A stretch of DNA of 64,000 bases from Virgibacillus chiguensis (GCF_900129865.1 NZ_FQXD01000005.1:1-64000), one strand, 5' to 3'; counted from the first letter of the stretch, positions 17,793 through 26,995 are shown. A program made the numbers and translations. The notes: generated by a model not told the origin, from the letters alone.

Positions 17793-19307
17793 ATGGGGAT
17801 GAAATTGGATAGAATCGGCGATGCTCGTTTACATGATCGAGTAGTGACTGCGGAAGAAGCAGCATCTTGGATTCAAGATGGTATGACGCTAGGCTTAAGC
17901 GGCTTTACCCGGGCAGGGGATGTAAAAGCTGTGCCGACAGCGCTTATTCAACGAGCGGAAGCGGGTGAAAAACTGAAAGTCAATGTGTTTACAGGCGCCT
18001 CTTTAGGCTCTGATATTGACAAAATGATGGCAGATGCAGGTATTATTCATAAACGCTTGCCATTTCAGGCTGATCCGACGATGCGAAAAAAAATAAATGC
18101 CGGGGAACATTTATTCGTTGATCATCATCTTTCACATACAGCGGAAATGGTAAGGGCAAATGTGTTAGAAAAGGTGGATTACGCCATTTTGGAAGCGATT
18201 TCTATAACGGATGACGGGCAGTTCATACCAACTACTTCGATTGGAAATTCGCTTGTCTTTGCGGAACATGCAAAGTCAATAATCATAGAAATCAATACGT
18301 CACAATCACCATTATTGGAAGGCGTGCATGATTTATATAGTCCGAATCAACAGGGGGAACGAGAGCCTATACCGCTCCAAAAAGTTGCAGATCGGATTGG
18401 AACAATCGGTATTCCGATTGATATAGAGAAGGTTCGAGGAATTGTATTTACAAACCAGCCAGATTCTCCATCAACGATTGTACAGCCAGATCATGAAACA
18501 GAAATAATGGCTAGTCATTTACTGGATTTTTTACGAAAAGAAATTGCCGAGGGGCGTTTAACAGAACAATTGGCACCTTTACAATCAGGAATTGGTTCCG
18601 TTGCAAATGCGGTGCTTCACGGTATGCTCCAGTCGGAATTTAAAAATTTAGAAGTGTATTCGGAAGTGTTGCAGGATGCTGTATTTGATTTAATAGATGC
18701 TGGAAAAGTAAGCGTTGCTTCTTGTTGCTCCATAACATTATCAGAGCAAAAAATGCAGGATGTTTTTAGCAGGTTTGATGCCTACCGTGATAAAATCATT
18801 ATGCGTCCGCAAGAAATTTCCAATCATCCGGAAATTATTCGTCGTCTAGGTATTATTGCAATTAATACGGCTTTGGAAGCTGATATATACGGAAATGTAA
18901 ATTCAACACATGTATGTGGAACGAAGATGATGAACGGAATTGGTGGCTCTGGTGATTTTGCTAGAAATGCAAGGTTAGCCATTTTTGTAACCAAGTCCAT
19001 TGCAAAAGCAGGCGATATTTCTAGTGTTGTGCCTTTTGTATCGCATGTAGATCATACAGAGCATGATGTGGATGTACTTGTTACGGAGCAAGGTTATGCA
19101 GATTTAAGAGGTTTAGCTCCGCGAGAGAGGGTTCCATTAATTATTGAACATTGCGCACATCCAATGTATAAAGAGCAATTATGGGAATACTACAGAGACG
19201 CTTTACAAAGTGGGGGACAGACACCGCATAATTTGGAAAAAGCGTTTAGTTGGCATATTAATTTTGCGAAAAATGGGACGATGCGTGAACTCATTGAACA
19301 AAAATAA
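17793..19307 (+). CDS. acetyl-CoA hydrolase / succinate-CoA transferase family protein
   Basis: Class I CoA-transferase of 504 residues from ATG 17793, eight bases after GGAAAGGGG; upstream in-frame ATGs at 17757 and 17775 are less well placed. The glycine-rich GIGSVANAVLHGM loop and the following EVLQDAVFDLIDAGK segment are diagnostic. The Glu in that segment is the residue that forms the covalent glutamyl-CoA intermediate. It moves CoA between acetyl-CoA and succinate or another acid, allowing acetate formation or use. It sits behind a LytTR regulator, probably its own. Confidence 0.9.
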   Translation: MGMKLDRIGDARLHDRVVTAEEAASWIQDGMTLGLSGFTRAGDVKAVPTALIQRAEAGEKLKVNVFTGASLGSDIDKMMADAGIIHKRLPFQADPTMRKKINAGEHLFVDHHLSHTAEMVRANVLEKVDYAILEAISITDDGQFIPTTSIGNSLVFAEHAKSIIIEINTSQSPLLEGVHDLYSPNQQGEREPIPLQKVADRIGTIGIPIDIEKVRGIVFTNQPDSPSTIVQPDHETEIMASHLLDFLRKEIAEGRLTEQLAPLQSGIGSVANAVLHGMLQSEFKNLEVYSEVLQDAVFDLIDAGKVSVASCCSITLSEQKMQDVFSRFDAYRDKIIMRPQEISNHPEIIRRLGIIAINTALEADIYGNVNSTHVCGTKMMNGIGGSGDFARNARLAIFVTKSIAKAGDISSVVPFVSHVDHTEHDVDVLVTEQGYADLRGLAPRERVPLIIEHCAHPMYKEQLWEYYRDALQSGGQTPHNLEKAFSWHINFAKNGTMRELIEQK

Positions 19308-19357
19308 TTTTTCAATAAGCGCATGAAAACAAAGGGGTTCGAAATAATATAATTACA

Positions 19358-19395
19358 AGCTTCATTTCTTTATGAGAGAGATGAAGCTTTTTATT
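19358..19395 (+). terminator. terminator after the CoA-transferase gene
   Basis: AAGCTTCAT and ATGAAGCTT pair, followed by TTTATTT. Confidence 0.8.
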
Positions 19396-19594
19396 TGCGT
19401 TTAATTAAGAAGGTATGGAATATTAATTTTTAAACTTTTGCATATAGATTTGACTAAGCGGGTGAAGTGCAGCCATTTGCGTTTTGTAAAGCGCAGTTAA
19501 GTGATGGAAGTAGTTCTTAAAATTTAGGTCCTATCGTTGTCATAGGAAATATAAGTCGTCTATGATGGAAGCTTTACTACATGGAGGTGAAAAT

Positions 19595-20179
19595 ATGCAA
19601 TCATCAGCAGTGTTTCTTGACCGTGACGGTGTTATTAATGACGTGTTGTCAGATCGTGTTACGTTTGTTAATCAGCCAAAAGATTTTTTCCTGTTGCCTG
19701 GTGTTGGAGAAGCAATAAAACAGTTTAACATGCTCGATTATGCTGTATTTGTTGTAACCAATCAGGGTGGTATTGGCTTAGGTTATATGACGGAGAAGGA
19801 CTTAACGAACGTTCATCAAAGAATGACAGAAGAATTGGCAATTCACGGTGCTGTAATTGACGCTGTTGCGTATTGTCCGCATAAACCACATGCGGGATGT
19901 GCTTGCAGAAAGCCACATCCGACGATGATTGAACGATTAGCTAAGAAGTATCAGATTGATTTACCTACGAGTTATATGATTGGCGATCGCCATGTTGATA
20001 TGGAAACGGGGAAAAAAGCTGGTGTAACTTCCATACTTGTCGGGGGAAGAGAAGAGGATATGCGAGATGCGGATATGGTTTTTCCCGATTTATCCTATGT
20101 TGCTACTTATTTAACTGGATTTCAGGTCAGATATAAAGGAAAAAAGGCAAGTTCTGCACGGAATGAATTGAAAAAGTAA
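19595..20179 (+). CDS. HAD-IIIA family phosphatase (GmhB-like)
   Basis: 194-residue phosphatase. HAD motif I FLDRDGVIND, motif II VTNQGGIG, motif III Lys in CRKPHP and motif IV MIGDRHVDM are complete. A CPHKPHAGCACRKP zinc loop matches the D-glycero-manno-heptose 1,7-bisphosphate 7-phosphatase and histidinol-phosphatase subgroup. It dephosphorylates a sugar bisphosphate or similar metabolite; no heptose pathway genes are nearby, so the substrate is open. The start at ATG 19595 is fixed by GGAGGTG seven bases away. Confidence 0.88.
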   Translation: MQSSAVFLDRDGVINDVLSDRVTFVNQPKDFFLLPGVGEAIKQFNMLDYAVFVVTNQGGIGLGYMTEKDLTNVHQRMTEELAIHGAVIDAVAYCPHKPHAGCACRKPHPTMIERLAKKYQIDLPTSYMIGDRHVDMETGKKAGVTSILVGGREEDMRDADMVFPDLSYVATYLTGFQVRYKGKKASSARNELKK

Positions 20180-20207
20180 AACACATCAAACCTTTTTAAG
20201 CATGTAT

Positions 20208-20252
20208 AAAAAGAGGCAACCTCATTTATCAGGGATCGAGGTTGCCTTGCGT
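20208..20252. terminator. bidirectional terminator between phosphatase gene and htpX
   Basis: GAGGCAACCTC and GAGGTTGCCTT pair around about 15 bases. T-rich tracts flank both sides (TTTTTAT on minus, TGCGTTTTCG on plus). Confidence 0.75.
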
Positions 20253-20316
20253 TTTCGTTTAACACATTTCAATACAAGAATCGCATGATTGGTGCGAGTT
20301 CTCAGACGCACTTAGT

Positions 20317-21192
20317 TTAAGATAAACGAGAAATTCTTTCATCTAAGCTTGGGTGTGTGGAAAATATAGACGCTTTCTTATTACCGTTAATTTTTAATGT
20401 AGCAATTGCTTGTTCTTCCTGACGTACACGGTTGGAATATAGCTTTAATGCTTCTAATGAATGGCGCATTTTATCTTTTCCTGCTAAATCAGCTCCGCCT
20501 TTATCAGCATGAAATTCTCTGTGTCTGGAATAAGCAAATACAAGGAGACTACCCAGTGCAGAAAAGATGATCTGGAAGAAGATAATCGCTAGAAAATGTA
20601 CAATAGGCGCTATTTCTTCTTTTACAAAACGAGTCACAATGAAAGCTGCGATGCGCGCAAGGAAGACGACAAAAGTATTTACAACCCCTTGCAGTAATGT
20701 CATTGTTACCATATCGCCATTGGCAATGTGTGCAACTTCATGGGCAATAACCCCTTCAATAGCGTCTTCATCCATTTCCTGTAATAAACCACTCGATACA
20801 GCAACAAGTGACCGTTTCTTAGTAGGCCCTGTAGCAAACGCATTTACTTCTTTTGCTTGATAAATCCCTACTTCAGGCATGTGCATTAATCCGGCAGCAC
20901 GCGATAGACGATGTACTTTATCCACAATTTGTCGCTCTTGCGTGTTCAAATTGCCATTAGGATCTAGTACCTGTACACCCATCATTTTTTTGGCCATCCA
21001 ACGAGACAACCCTAATGAGATAAAAGATCCTGTGAAACCAATAATGGCACTGAAAATGAGTAATGTACCGAGTTGTAATTGCCCATTCTCACCAATATAA
21101 TTCCATGTTCCAGGTATTAGCATAAAAATAATACTAATTGTTAACAGCACTAAAACGTTCGTTAATAAAAAATAGAAAATTCTTTTTCCCAT
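20317..21192 (-). CDS. htpX: zinc metalloprotease HtpX
   Basis: Membrane-bound M48 protease of 291 residues that degrades misfolded membrane proteins under stress. Two N-terminal transmembrane helices (about 7-29 and 38-58) precede the catalytic HEVAH motif near residue 148; two more hydrophobic segments follow, and the third zinc ligand lies in [12 protein letters not shown]. Start ATG is preceded by AAAGGGAG. It is monocistronic. Confidence 0.94.
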   Translation of the reverse strand: MGKRIFYFLLTNVLVLLTISIIFMLIPGTWNYIGENGQLQLGTLLIFSAIIGFTGSFISLGLSRWMAKKMMGVQVLDPNGNLNTQERQIVDKVHRLSRAAGLMHMPEVGIYQAKEVNAFATGPTKKRSLVAVSSGLLQEMDEDAIEGVIAHEVAHIANGDMVTMTLLQGVVNTFVVFLARIAAFIVTRFVKEEIAPIVHFLAIIFFQIIFSALGSLLVFAYSRHREFHADKGGADLAGKDKMRHSLEALKLYSNRVRQEEQAIATLKINGNKKASIFSTHPSLDERISRLS

Positions 21193-21730
21193 CGATGATG
21201 CTCCCTTTTTTTATGAGATTAATGTTTTTGACACTTGTCACAATGCTATTATAAATTGTTTTTTTAAAGGTAACAACAAATAGTAAGTAAAACTTTTGTG
21301 TTATAGGAAAGCCACCAGCTATCGTGCAGAGCGTGAATCGCCCTCCGTTATGATAAAGCTACTAGCCCCTATGTAAGTTTTTACATAAGTATTAAATGCT
21401 TTCAGAGAACGACGACTTTTGTCATAAAGATCGTTTATTTGACAAACGTATTTGATTAGGGTATTTTAGTTACATAAAGTAACCTAGTTATAAAGTGAAC
21501 CTTTAATATAGGCGAGTGTTTTTATCTTCTATCTGTTCCTTGTTTAATAGGAAGTATTTAGTAGACGTTCCGTATGTACGCTTACCATAAAAAATAGGGA
21601 TACAATAACTACGTTGCTTTGTAATAAATTGCAGCAAGAATGGAAAGTTTAGAACTAGATAAGGATCATATTTCTCTATTTTGATAAAACTTCTATCCAA
21701 TCTAGCAAGAAAAATAAAGGAGACAATATT
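21193..21730. other. 538-base gap without a recognised gene
   Basis: AT-rich spacer between divergent htpX and wrbA genes. It must hold both promoters, but I could not identify convincing operators, and no stem-loop or repeat copy stands out apart from a weak GTTATAGGAAAG word near 21300. Confidence 0.4.
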
Positions 21731-22333
21731 ATGGAAAAAGTAAAATTAGTAGTCATTTATTACAGTTCTACAGGAATTAATTATCAACTAGCAAACTGGG
21801 CAAAAGAAGCAGCAAGTGAAGCAGGTGCAGAAGTAAGACTTGTAAAGGTTCCAGAGCTTGCACCAAAAGAGGCAATTGCAGCTAATCCGGCATGGCAATC
21901 TCATGTTGAGGAAACAAAAAATATACCTGAAGCTACTTCAGACGACATTGAATGGGCAGACGCCATTATTTTCTCTACACCAACGCGGTTTGGTAATGTC
22001 GCTTCACAGATGAAGCAATTTGTAGATATGCAAGGTGGCCTTTGGGCAGCTGGTAAAACAGCTAATAAAGTTGTAAGTGCAATGGCTTCTGCTTCTAACC
22101 CGCATGGTGGGCACGAAGCGACCGTTTTATCTTTATATACATCGATGATGCACTGGGGAGCAATCATTGTACCACCCGGATATACAAATGAAGTTGCTTT
22201 TACATCAGGCGGAAATCCGTATGGTGTTAGCGTAACACAAGGACAAGACGGAAAAATGGTAGAAGATGTTGAAGAAGCTGTGAAGCATCAAGCAAGACGT
22301 ACCATTGATGTAGCTAAAAAAATGAAAGCATAA
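21731..22333 (+). CDS. wrbA: WrbA-type NAD(P)H:quinone oxidoreductase
   Basis: Flavodoxin-fold enzyme of 200 residues. The FMN phosphate loop is YYSSTGINYQLA near residues 10-21, and STPTRFGNVASQMKQF near 77-92 with the PHGGHEATVLS region near 120-130 is typical of WrbA. It reduces quinones by two electrons, which avoids semiquinone radicals. ATG follows AAAGGAGA. A strong terminator follows, so it is transcribed alone. Confidence 0.92.
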   Translation: MEKVKLVVIYYSSTGINYQLANWAKEAASEAGAEVRLVKVPELAPKEAIAANPAWQSHVEETKNIPEATSDDIEWADAIIFSTPTRFGNVASQMKQFVDMQGGLWAAGKTANKVVSAMASASNPHGGHEATVLSLYTSMMHWGAIIVPPGYTNEVAFTSGGNPYGVSVTQGQDGKMVEDVEEAVKHQARRTIDVAKKMKA

Positions 22334-22378
22334 GGTAAAAAAAGCCGCTGTTTAAACAGATGCTATACTCCTGTTTTT

Positions 22379-22417
22379 ACGACTGATCCATTCTTTATTG
22401 GGTCAGTCGTTTTTTTA
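22379..22417 (+). terminator. wrbA terminator
   Basis: ACGACTGA(T)CC and GG(G)TCAGTCGT pair around TTCTTTAT, followed by TTTTTT. A family-2 repeat word (CACTATAGGAAAGTAT) follows directly. Confidence 0.85.
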
Positions 22418-22433
22418 CACTATAGGAAAGTAT

Positions 22434-22620
22434 ATGATACATTTTATAAAGTTGAATCTAGTCAGTATTATATATGCGTTTATAGCACTTATTCCCATTC
22501 AACTTATTGGAAACGTCTATCGAATAAATCGGCTTACAGGTTGGAAGATAGCGACAATAAATACAATTACTGCTGTCGTAATCATCATTGAATTTATAGT
22601 TGGTACAATTTTGATACTCA
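22434..22620 (+). pseudogene. truncated duplicate of the membrane protein gene at 25652
   Basis: These 187 bases match 25652-25838 with only about five differences and begin at the equivalent ATG. The match stops abruptly after GATACTCA. The intact gene continues into more membrane helices, whereas here the frame runs into unrelated sequence and ends near 22706. It keeps roughly the first 62 residues, two hydrophobic segments, and is almost certainly non-functional. AGGAAAG provides a possible ribosome binding site. Confidence 0.8.
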
Positions 22621-22635
22621 CCAGCTTTTTCATCG

Positions 22636-22893
22636 TTATCGGTATAAATCACCTTCTTCTAAATCAGATAAACTTATTAAATTCTTTCCTTCATCATCAG
22701 TCATGAAATCCGTATCTTTTACTGGATACTTTGCAGTTTCATTAATCCCAGACTGTATGTCCGACTTTTGTTCATTTTTTTGCTTTATAATCTGTGTTTT
22801 CACGTTAGGGTCATAATCCAATTTCATCGCCTCGCCAGAATTCAATTCCATTGGTTTTGATTCACATATTTTTTCGCTTCGCTCAAAACGCAA
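22636..22893 (-). CDS. orphan fragment, hypothetical protein
   Basis: An 85-codon frame of hydrophilic, Lys/Asp/Glu-rich sequence with no membrane segment or motif I recognise; the C-terminus is SLSDLEEGDLYR. No clear ribosome binding site precedes the first ATG, so it is probably the 3' remnant of a longer gene that was cut when this patch was rearranged. It lies directly beside the truncation point of the duplicated gene. Confidence 0.35.
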   Translation of the reverse strand: MRFERSEKICESKPMELNSGEAMKLDYDPNVKTQIIKQKNEQKSDIQSGINETAKYPVKDTDFMTDDEGKNLISLSDLEEGDLYR

Positions 22894-22902
22894 AAACTAC
22901 TA

Positions 22903-23154
22903 TTAATTTTCCCCTTTTATTCTTAACGATAGAACAATAAATATAACACCTAAAATTCCCGATAAAATAGATATTATAATAGGTGTATTTCCAATTTCTT
23001 TTAAAGCAGTTCCAAAAATACCATATTCCGAATCCCAACCAACACCCTCTGTAGTTAAGGTTTCTGAATAAATAGAAGCCGAAATTAGCATTGAACCATA
23101 AATAATAGCACTAACTAAAATTAAAATTCCACCTATATATGTTTTTTTCATCAT
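22903..23154 (-). CDS. small membrane protein, unknown function
   Basis: 83 residues from ATG 23154, which follows AAGGAGGG by three to four bases; the next codon is also ATG. Two hydrophobic helices are visible, at about residues 5-24 (GGILILVSAIIYGSMLI) and 56-78 (PIIISILSGILGVIFIVLSL), joined by a polar loop. I do not recognise the family. The good ribosome binding site and orderly topology suggest a real gene, possibly accessory cargo of this patch. Confidence 0.55.
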   Translation of the reverse strand: MMKKTYIGGILILVSAIIYGSMLISASIYSETLTTEGVGWDSEYGIFGTALKEIGNTPIIISILSGILGVIFIVLSLRIKGEN

Positions 23155-23234
23155 ATACCCTCCTTGTATAGTATGTTTAGGCATAACTTTCGCCTTCTCA
23201 ATCTTGAGTCATTCATAAAAATTGTTCTGCTAGT

Positions 23235-23360
23235 GCACCCGTTACTTTTCGCTACAGGCGTACGCTTTCCGCGGGCATGTCTTGAGCCCTCCACGCTCAC
23301 AAAAACCGTTCGCCGTGGGGTCTCAAGACTCATGCTTTCCCCGCTGGAGTCGCCGCCTTC
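23235..23360. repeat. long palindromic Bacillaceae intergenic repeat
   Basis: A large imperfect palindrome: GTCTTGAG...CCACG on the left and CGTGG...CTCAAGAC on the right, flanked by GCTTTCCGCGGGC and GCTTTCCCCGCTGGAGTCGC. This type of GC-rich repeat is widely scattered between genes in Bacillaceae genomes (recalled from general knowledge). It is markedly more GC-rich than its surroundings. The rest of 23361-23566 shows no gene with a usable start. Confidence 0.65.
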
Positions 23361-23566
23361 CGTTCCAAGTATTTGGTTTGGAATTCATGAATGTGTAAAG
23401 ACCTTAAATAATATGTCAAATACCTTAGACGTTCCTTGATGTTCCTAGATAATGGTTTTAGGATCATTTGAGGCAATTCTTTTTCCTCCTGCGGGCATAA
23501 TAACCGCATTACTAAGACTGTTTCCCAGTGTGCGTTTTGACCTTCATATTTATTTATCAAATGTTG

Positions 23567-23884
23567 TTATTTTTTTAATTCCTTTATTACATCGATAGGA
23601 TGTATGGAATATTCCTCTTTACCTACACCTTGTTCATTTGTATAAGGCATACATAGTTTAGCAAACTTTTCTTCATCTTCTACTAAAGCAACATAAGTTG
23701 TATATCCTTCAAAATCTGATGGGAAAAGTTCTGCTTCTCCAATTTTATTATTTAAAGCTTCATCAATTGCGTTTTTTAACTCGAGTAAACCTTCTTTATT
23801 CCCAATAATAAATGACTCCATGTGCCAAGAATCTTGAGCATATATATTACAAATACCCAAATGATCTGTATCAGAAGAAGACAT
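23567..23884 (-). CDS. small acidic cytoplasmic protein, unknown function
   Basis: 105 residues, strongly acidic, no membrane segment. Start ATG follows GGGGTGAG by five bases. The sequence (for example ESFIIGNKEGLLELKNAIDEAL) suggests a compact alpha/beta fold, of the kind often found in toxin-immunity or orphan accessory genes; this is a guess from size and context. Nothing adjacent supports a toxin partner. It lies between the palindromic repeat and broken transposase genes. Confidence 0.55.
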   Translation of the reverse strand: MSSSDTDHLGICNIYAQDSWHMESFIIGNKEGLLELKNAIDEALNNKIGEAELFPSDFEGYTTYVALVEDEEKFAKLCMPYTNEQGVGKEEYSIHPIDVIKELKK

Positions 23885-24069
23885 TAAAACTCACCCCTTA
23901 TACTTTTATATCATAATATCAAATATTGATAAAAGAGTAATTGAAATTTTTAAAACACTTGTTATTTTAAAAGAAAATGGTTCTCACCCAAAAAGGTCAA
24001 AAAACGCCCAAACAGATGAAAAAATCCGTTATATTTGAAATAGAACAATGATGTTGGAGGTTTTGGATT

Positions 24070-24977
24070 ATGTTTAAGCACGGTAAGAAGGACGTACAAA
24101 AAACACTATTTGATCAGGATCAATCCTTTCCAGGCTATGTAATGGACATGTTACAAAAAAGCTGGGCAGATGACTTCTATCGTTTTATCTTCTCGCAAAT
24201 TAATGAAGAGCGCTTTTCTGTTCTTTATAGCGACAAAGCGAGTCGCCCGAATAAGCCTGTAAACGTATTGGTAGGACTACTTATTCTTAAAATGGAACAT
24301 GCTCTTTCTGATGAAGAACTGATTGGTTCGCTGTATTTTGATTACCGCTACCAGTATGCATTGGGGTTGGATGCAAACGATAACGATGACCGTCTTTGTG
24401 TTAATACATTATCTAATTTCAGAGCACGCCTCGTGGAATACGAGCTTCAAACAGGTGAAAGTCTTTTCCAACAAGAAATGGAAGATTTAGCTGAGAATAT
24501 GGCCGTGTATCTCGGTTTAAACAAGTCCAAAGCACGAATGGACTCCAGTCTGATAAATAGTTCTTGTAAAAACATGACACGTATAGAACTCATTTATATT
24601 ATACTGTCATTCGCAATATGGTAAGAGAGATAACAAATAAAACGGATTGGGAAATCCCCGAATCCTATTTGGCATACCTTGAAAAGGGGCACCAAAATAA
24701 AACGATCTATCAAACGAAAACAACAGAAGAAAAATCCAAGCTAGAACATCTCATTCAACAAGCACATGATTTATATATGTTGGTGAAAGATTGTGCTGGT
24801 GTGGAAAATTTCCGTAGTTTTGAACATCTTACACGTCTGTTGAAAGAACAGGCGGTTGCCACAAAAGATGGTAACGTTAAGCCTGTAGAAGGTGGCAAAC
24901 TCACTTCCCAGATTCTTCAAAACCCATCCGACCCAGATGCAACTTTTCGACATAAAGCTGGCGAATCCCATATTGGA
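24070..24977 (+). pseudogene. IS1182-family transposase, frameshifted and truncated
   Basis: The N-terminal half of an IS1182-type transposase (FSVLYSDKASRPNKPVNVLVG, FDYRYQYALGLD, KARMDSSLINSSCKNMTR) reads in one frame to about 24590. It then continues in another frame (VREITNKTDWEIP..., DPDATFRHKAG) after what looks like a two-base insertion near 24595 (ATTTATATTATACTG). The second part stops at the point where DDE-domain sequence should continue and runs into the IS1380-type remnant. GGAGG precedes the ATG. The element is dead. Confidence 0.85.
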
Positions 24978-24981
24978 CATA

Positions 24982-25431
24982 GTTTGAATCTAAATCAAAA
25001 ACAAAATGATCACTTGGTTTAATGGCTTGAATACGTTCATTCAATGTTTGGTTAACCTGTTGAAGCTGTTTCATTGTCTCCTTATCAAATTTCTGGTTCA
25101 AGCGTGACAGCGTAGGCTGGGAAGCTAATTGGTCTTTTTTAAGTATAGTGGTAAACATCGGTTCATGCTTTAATTCGTCGGCATGATCATCCGTATGATA
25201 ACCCGTAATGTGTTGGTAAATCTTTTGAATAACGACCTCATCATTGGAATGCTTCCGGTGGTGAACCGAATCATTTGCCTGAAAGGTTGCTTGAATAGAC
25301 TGACTTAGCCCAATCTTTTCATCAAATTCCTTATACAATAATAATCCTGCGTCTGAAGTTAGATTTCCACCATCAAAATTAACCTTGATCATTTTGTTGA
25401 AGTTAAGTGACTTTTCCGTTACACTTTTCAT
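24982..25431 (-). pseudogene. IS1380-family transposase, 3'-truncated
   Basis: N-terminal ~145 residues of an IS1380-type transposase: FDGGNLTSDAGLLLYKEFDE, then a helical region, and QPTLSRLNQKF, ending at FVFDLDS, the first catalytic Asp motif. After that the frame enters the reverse complement of the IS1182 remnant. The start ATG 25431 follows AAGGAGGA. The missing two thirds include the rest of the catalytic site, so it cannot transpose. Confidence 0.85.
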
Positions 25432-25651
25432 TATGGAGTCCTCCTTGATTAGTGTTTGTTTGGTCACTTATACAATATCAAAGGTTGGGCTCCTTTTCAC
25501 TTATTTAGTGAATTACAACTTACTAATTATATATTGAATTGACGGTGTTTCTTAAGGGTTTTGGATTCAACTATGAATAATCTAGGATATGTTTTTGTAA
25601 TCAATTATAATTGGATTTATGGTGTTTCATTTTCTTTGAAAGGAGAGTTAT

Positions 25652-26074
25652 ATGAAATATTTTATAAAGTTGAATCTAGTCAGTATTATATATGCGTGTA
25701 TAGCACTTATTCCCATTCAACTTATTGGAAACGTCTATCGAATAAATCGGCTTACAGGTTGCAAGATAGCGACAATAAATACAATTACTGCTGTCGTAAT
25801 CATCATTGAATTTATAGTTGGTACAATTTTGATACTCATTCTAACAAAGAAATGGTTGAAGAATCGAAAAGCAAATTTTTGGACAATGATCCTTTGGGTT
25901 CCGTATTTTATATTATTTACTTATATCACTGCTTCTCTATTCCCAATAATAAATGAAGGCGACTCTCCTAACCCGATATCAGGTTTTTTTGCTATTGGAC
26001 TATTAATGTTGTTTCCCTTTTATATATATAGTATTAATTTCATAAGCTTAGCTCTCAAAAAGATTGAAGTTTGA
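25652..26074 (+). CDS. multi-pass membrane protein, unknown function
   Basis: 140 residues with about four hydrophobic helices, at approximately 7-24, 42-64, 74-97 and 115-135, and short charged loops. The ATG follows AAAGGAGAG by five bases. I do not recognise the family. Its first 187 bases exist again at 22434-22620, so this is the intact source or survivor of a duplication whose inner 3 kb is mobile-element debris. A sodium channel gene follows after 80 bases but has its own ribosome binding site. Confidence 0.6.
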   Translation: MKYFIKLNLVSIIYACIALIPIQLIGNVYRINRLTGCKIATINTITAVVIIIEFIVGTILILILTKKWLKNRKANFWTMILWVPYFILFTYITASLFPIINEGDSPNPISGFFAIGLLMLFPFYIYSINFISLALKKIEV

Positions 26075-26154
26075 TGTTCGCTGTTGATAAGTGACAAATC
26101 CACATAAAATAGGTAAAATGACAACAGAACATAATGGGGGGAACGTGGTAGCAT

Positions 26155-26940
26155 ATGACAGCGATACAACAAAGATGCTCGGCTCTTTCAAACAGCCCAG
26201 TATTTATGAATATCATCATTAGCTTAATTATTATAAATGCTATATTAATAGGGCTAGAAACGTATCCGCAGATTGCGAATACATACGGGCATTGGCTTAT
26301 GGTCATTGATGCAATCTTGCTGTGGATATTTACCGTGGAAATTGTTATACGTTTAATTGGAAGCACTTCTATCAAAGCTTTTTTTAAAGATCCTTGGAGT
26401 GTTTTTGATTTTGTCATTGTACTAAGTGGGCATCTACTAGTAGGCTCCTATGTAACAGTACTAAGGATTTTGCGAGTTCTTCGCGTGTTACGTGCGATTT
26501 CCATTATTCCTTCATTGCGCAAAATGGTTAACGCCTTGTTATTAACCATTCCATCAATGGGAACAATTTTACTGTTATTAGGATTATTTTTCTATGTGTA
26601 TGGCGTAATCGGAACATTACTCTACCATTCTATCGCGCCAGAATATTTTGGCACCTTGCATCAATCACTGTTAACTTTGTTTCAAGTTATTACTTTAGAA
26701 TCTTGGGCAAGTGGGGTGATGCGACCTATTTTAGCAGAAGACCCATCTTCTTGGTGGTATTTTGTGACGTTCATTTTAATTGGTGCTTTCGTTATTGTAA
26801 ACTTATTTGTCGGTGTTGTGGTAAACAATGTGGAAGAAGCAAATAGGGAAGAATCACCTTCACCTACGGATATAAAGCTCGCAGAATTACAAAAAGAGCT
26901 GGCAGAAATTAAACAACTATTACGTAAGCAAAAGGATTAA
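26155..26940 (+). CDS. NaChBac-type voltage-gated sodium channel
   Basis: Six-transmembrane ion channel of 261 residues that assembles as a homotetramer in the cell membrane. The S4 voltage sensor has arginines every third residue (VLRILRVLRVLRAI near residues 102-115). The pore contains the selectivity filter TLESWASG near residue 182, the exact Na+ filter of the Bacillus halodurans NaChBac channel. A coiled-coil C-terminus (LAELQKELAEIKQLL) supports tetramer assembly. Such channels serve pH homeostasis and motility in alkaliphilic or salt-adapted bacilli. Confidence 0.93.
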   Translation: MTAIQQRCSALSNSPVFMNIIISLIIINAILIGLETYPQIANTYGHWLMVIDAILLWIFTVEIVIRLIGSTSIKAFFKDPWSVFDFVIVLSGHLLVGSYVTVLRILRVLRVLRAISIIPSLRKMVNALLLTIPSMGTILLLLGLFFYVYGVIGTLLYHSIAPEYFGTLHQSLLTLFQVITLESWASGVMRPILAEDPSSWWYFVTFILIGAFVIVNLFVGVVVNNVEEANREESPSPTDIKLAELQKELAEIKQLLRKQKD

Positions 26941-26957
26941 ACTAAACATAGGTTTGG

Positions 26958-26995
26958 GAAGAAGTGGGGGCAATTGTTCCACTTCTTTGATTTAA
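26958..26995 (+). terminator. terminator of the sodium channel gene
   Basis: AGAAGTGG(G) and CCACTTCT pair around GGCAATTGTT, followed by TTGATTT. Confidence 0.7.

Noticed and set aside
23330-23560. 76-codon minus-strand frame next to the palindromic repeat
   Set aside because: It could be a decayed transposase or orphan fragment, but its C-terminal part is encoded by the repeat itself and there is no clear start signal; not supported as a gene.
25561-25809. 82-codon plus-strand frame overlapping the intact membrane protein gene
   Set aside because: It is an out-of-frame shadow of the duplicated segment at 25652 and carries no ribosome binding site.
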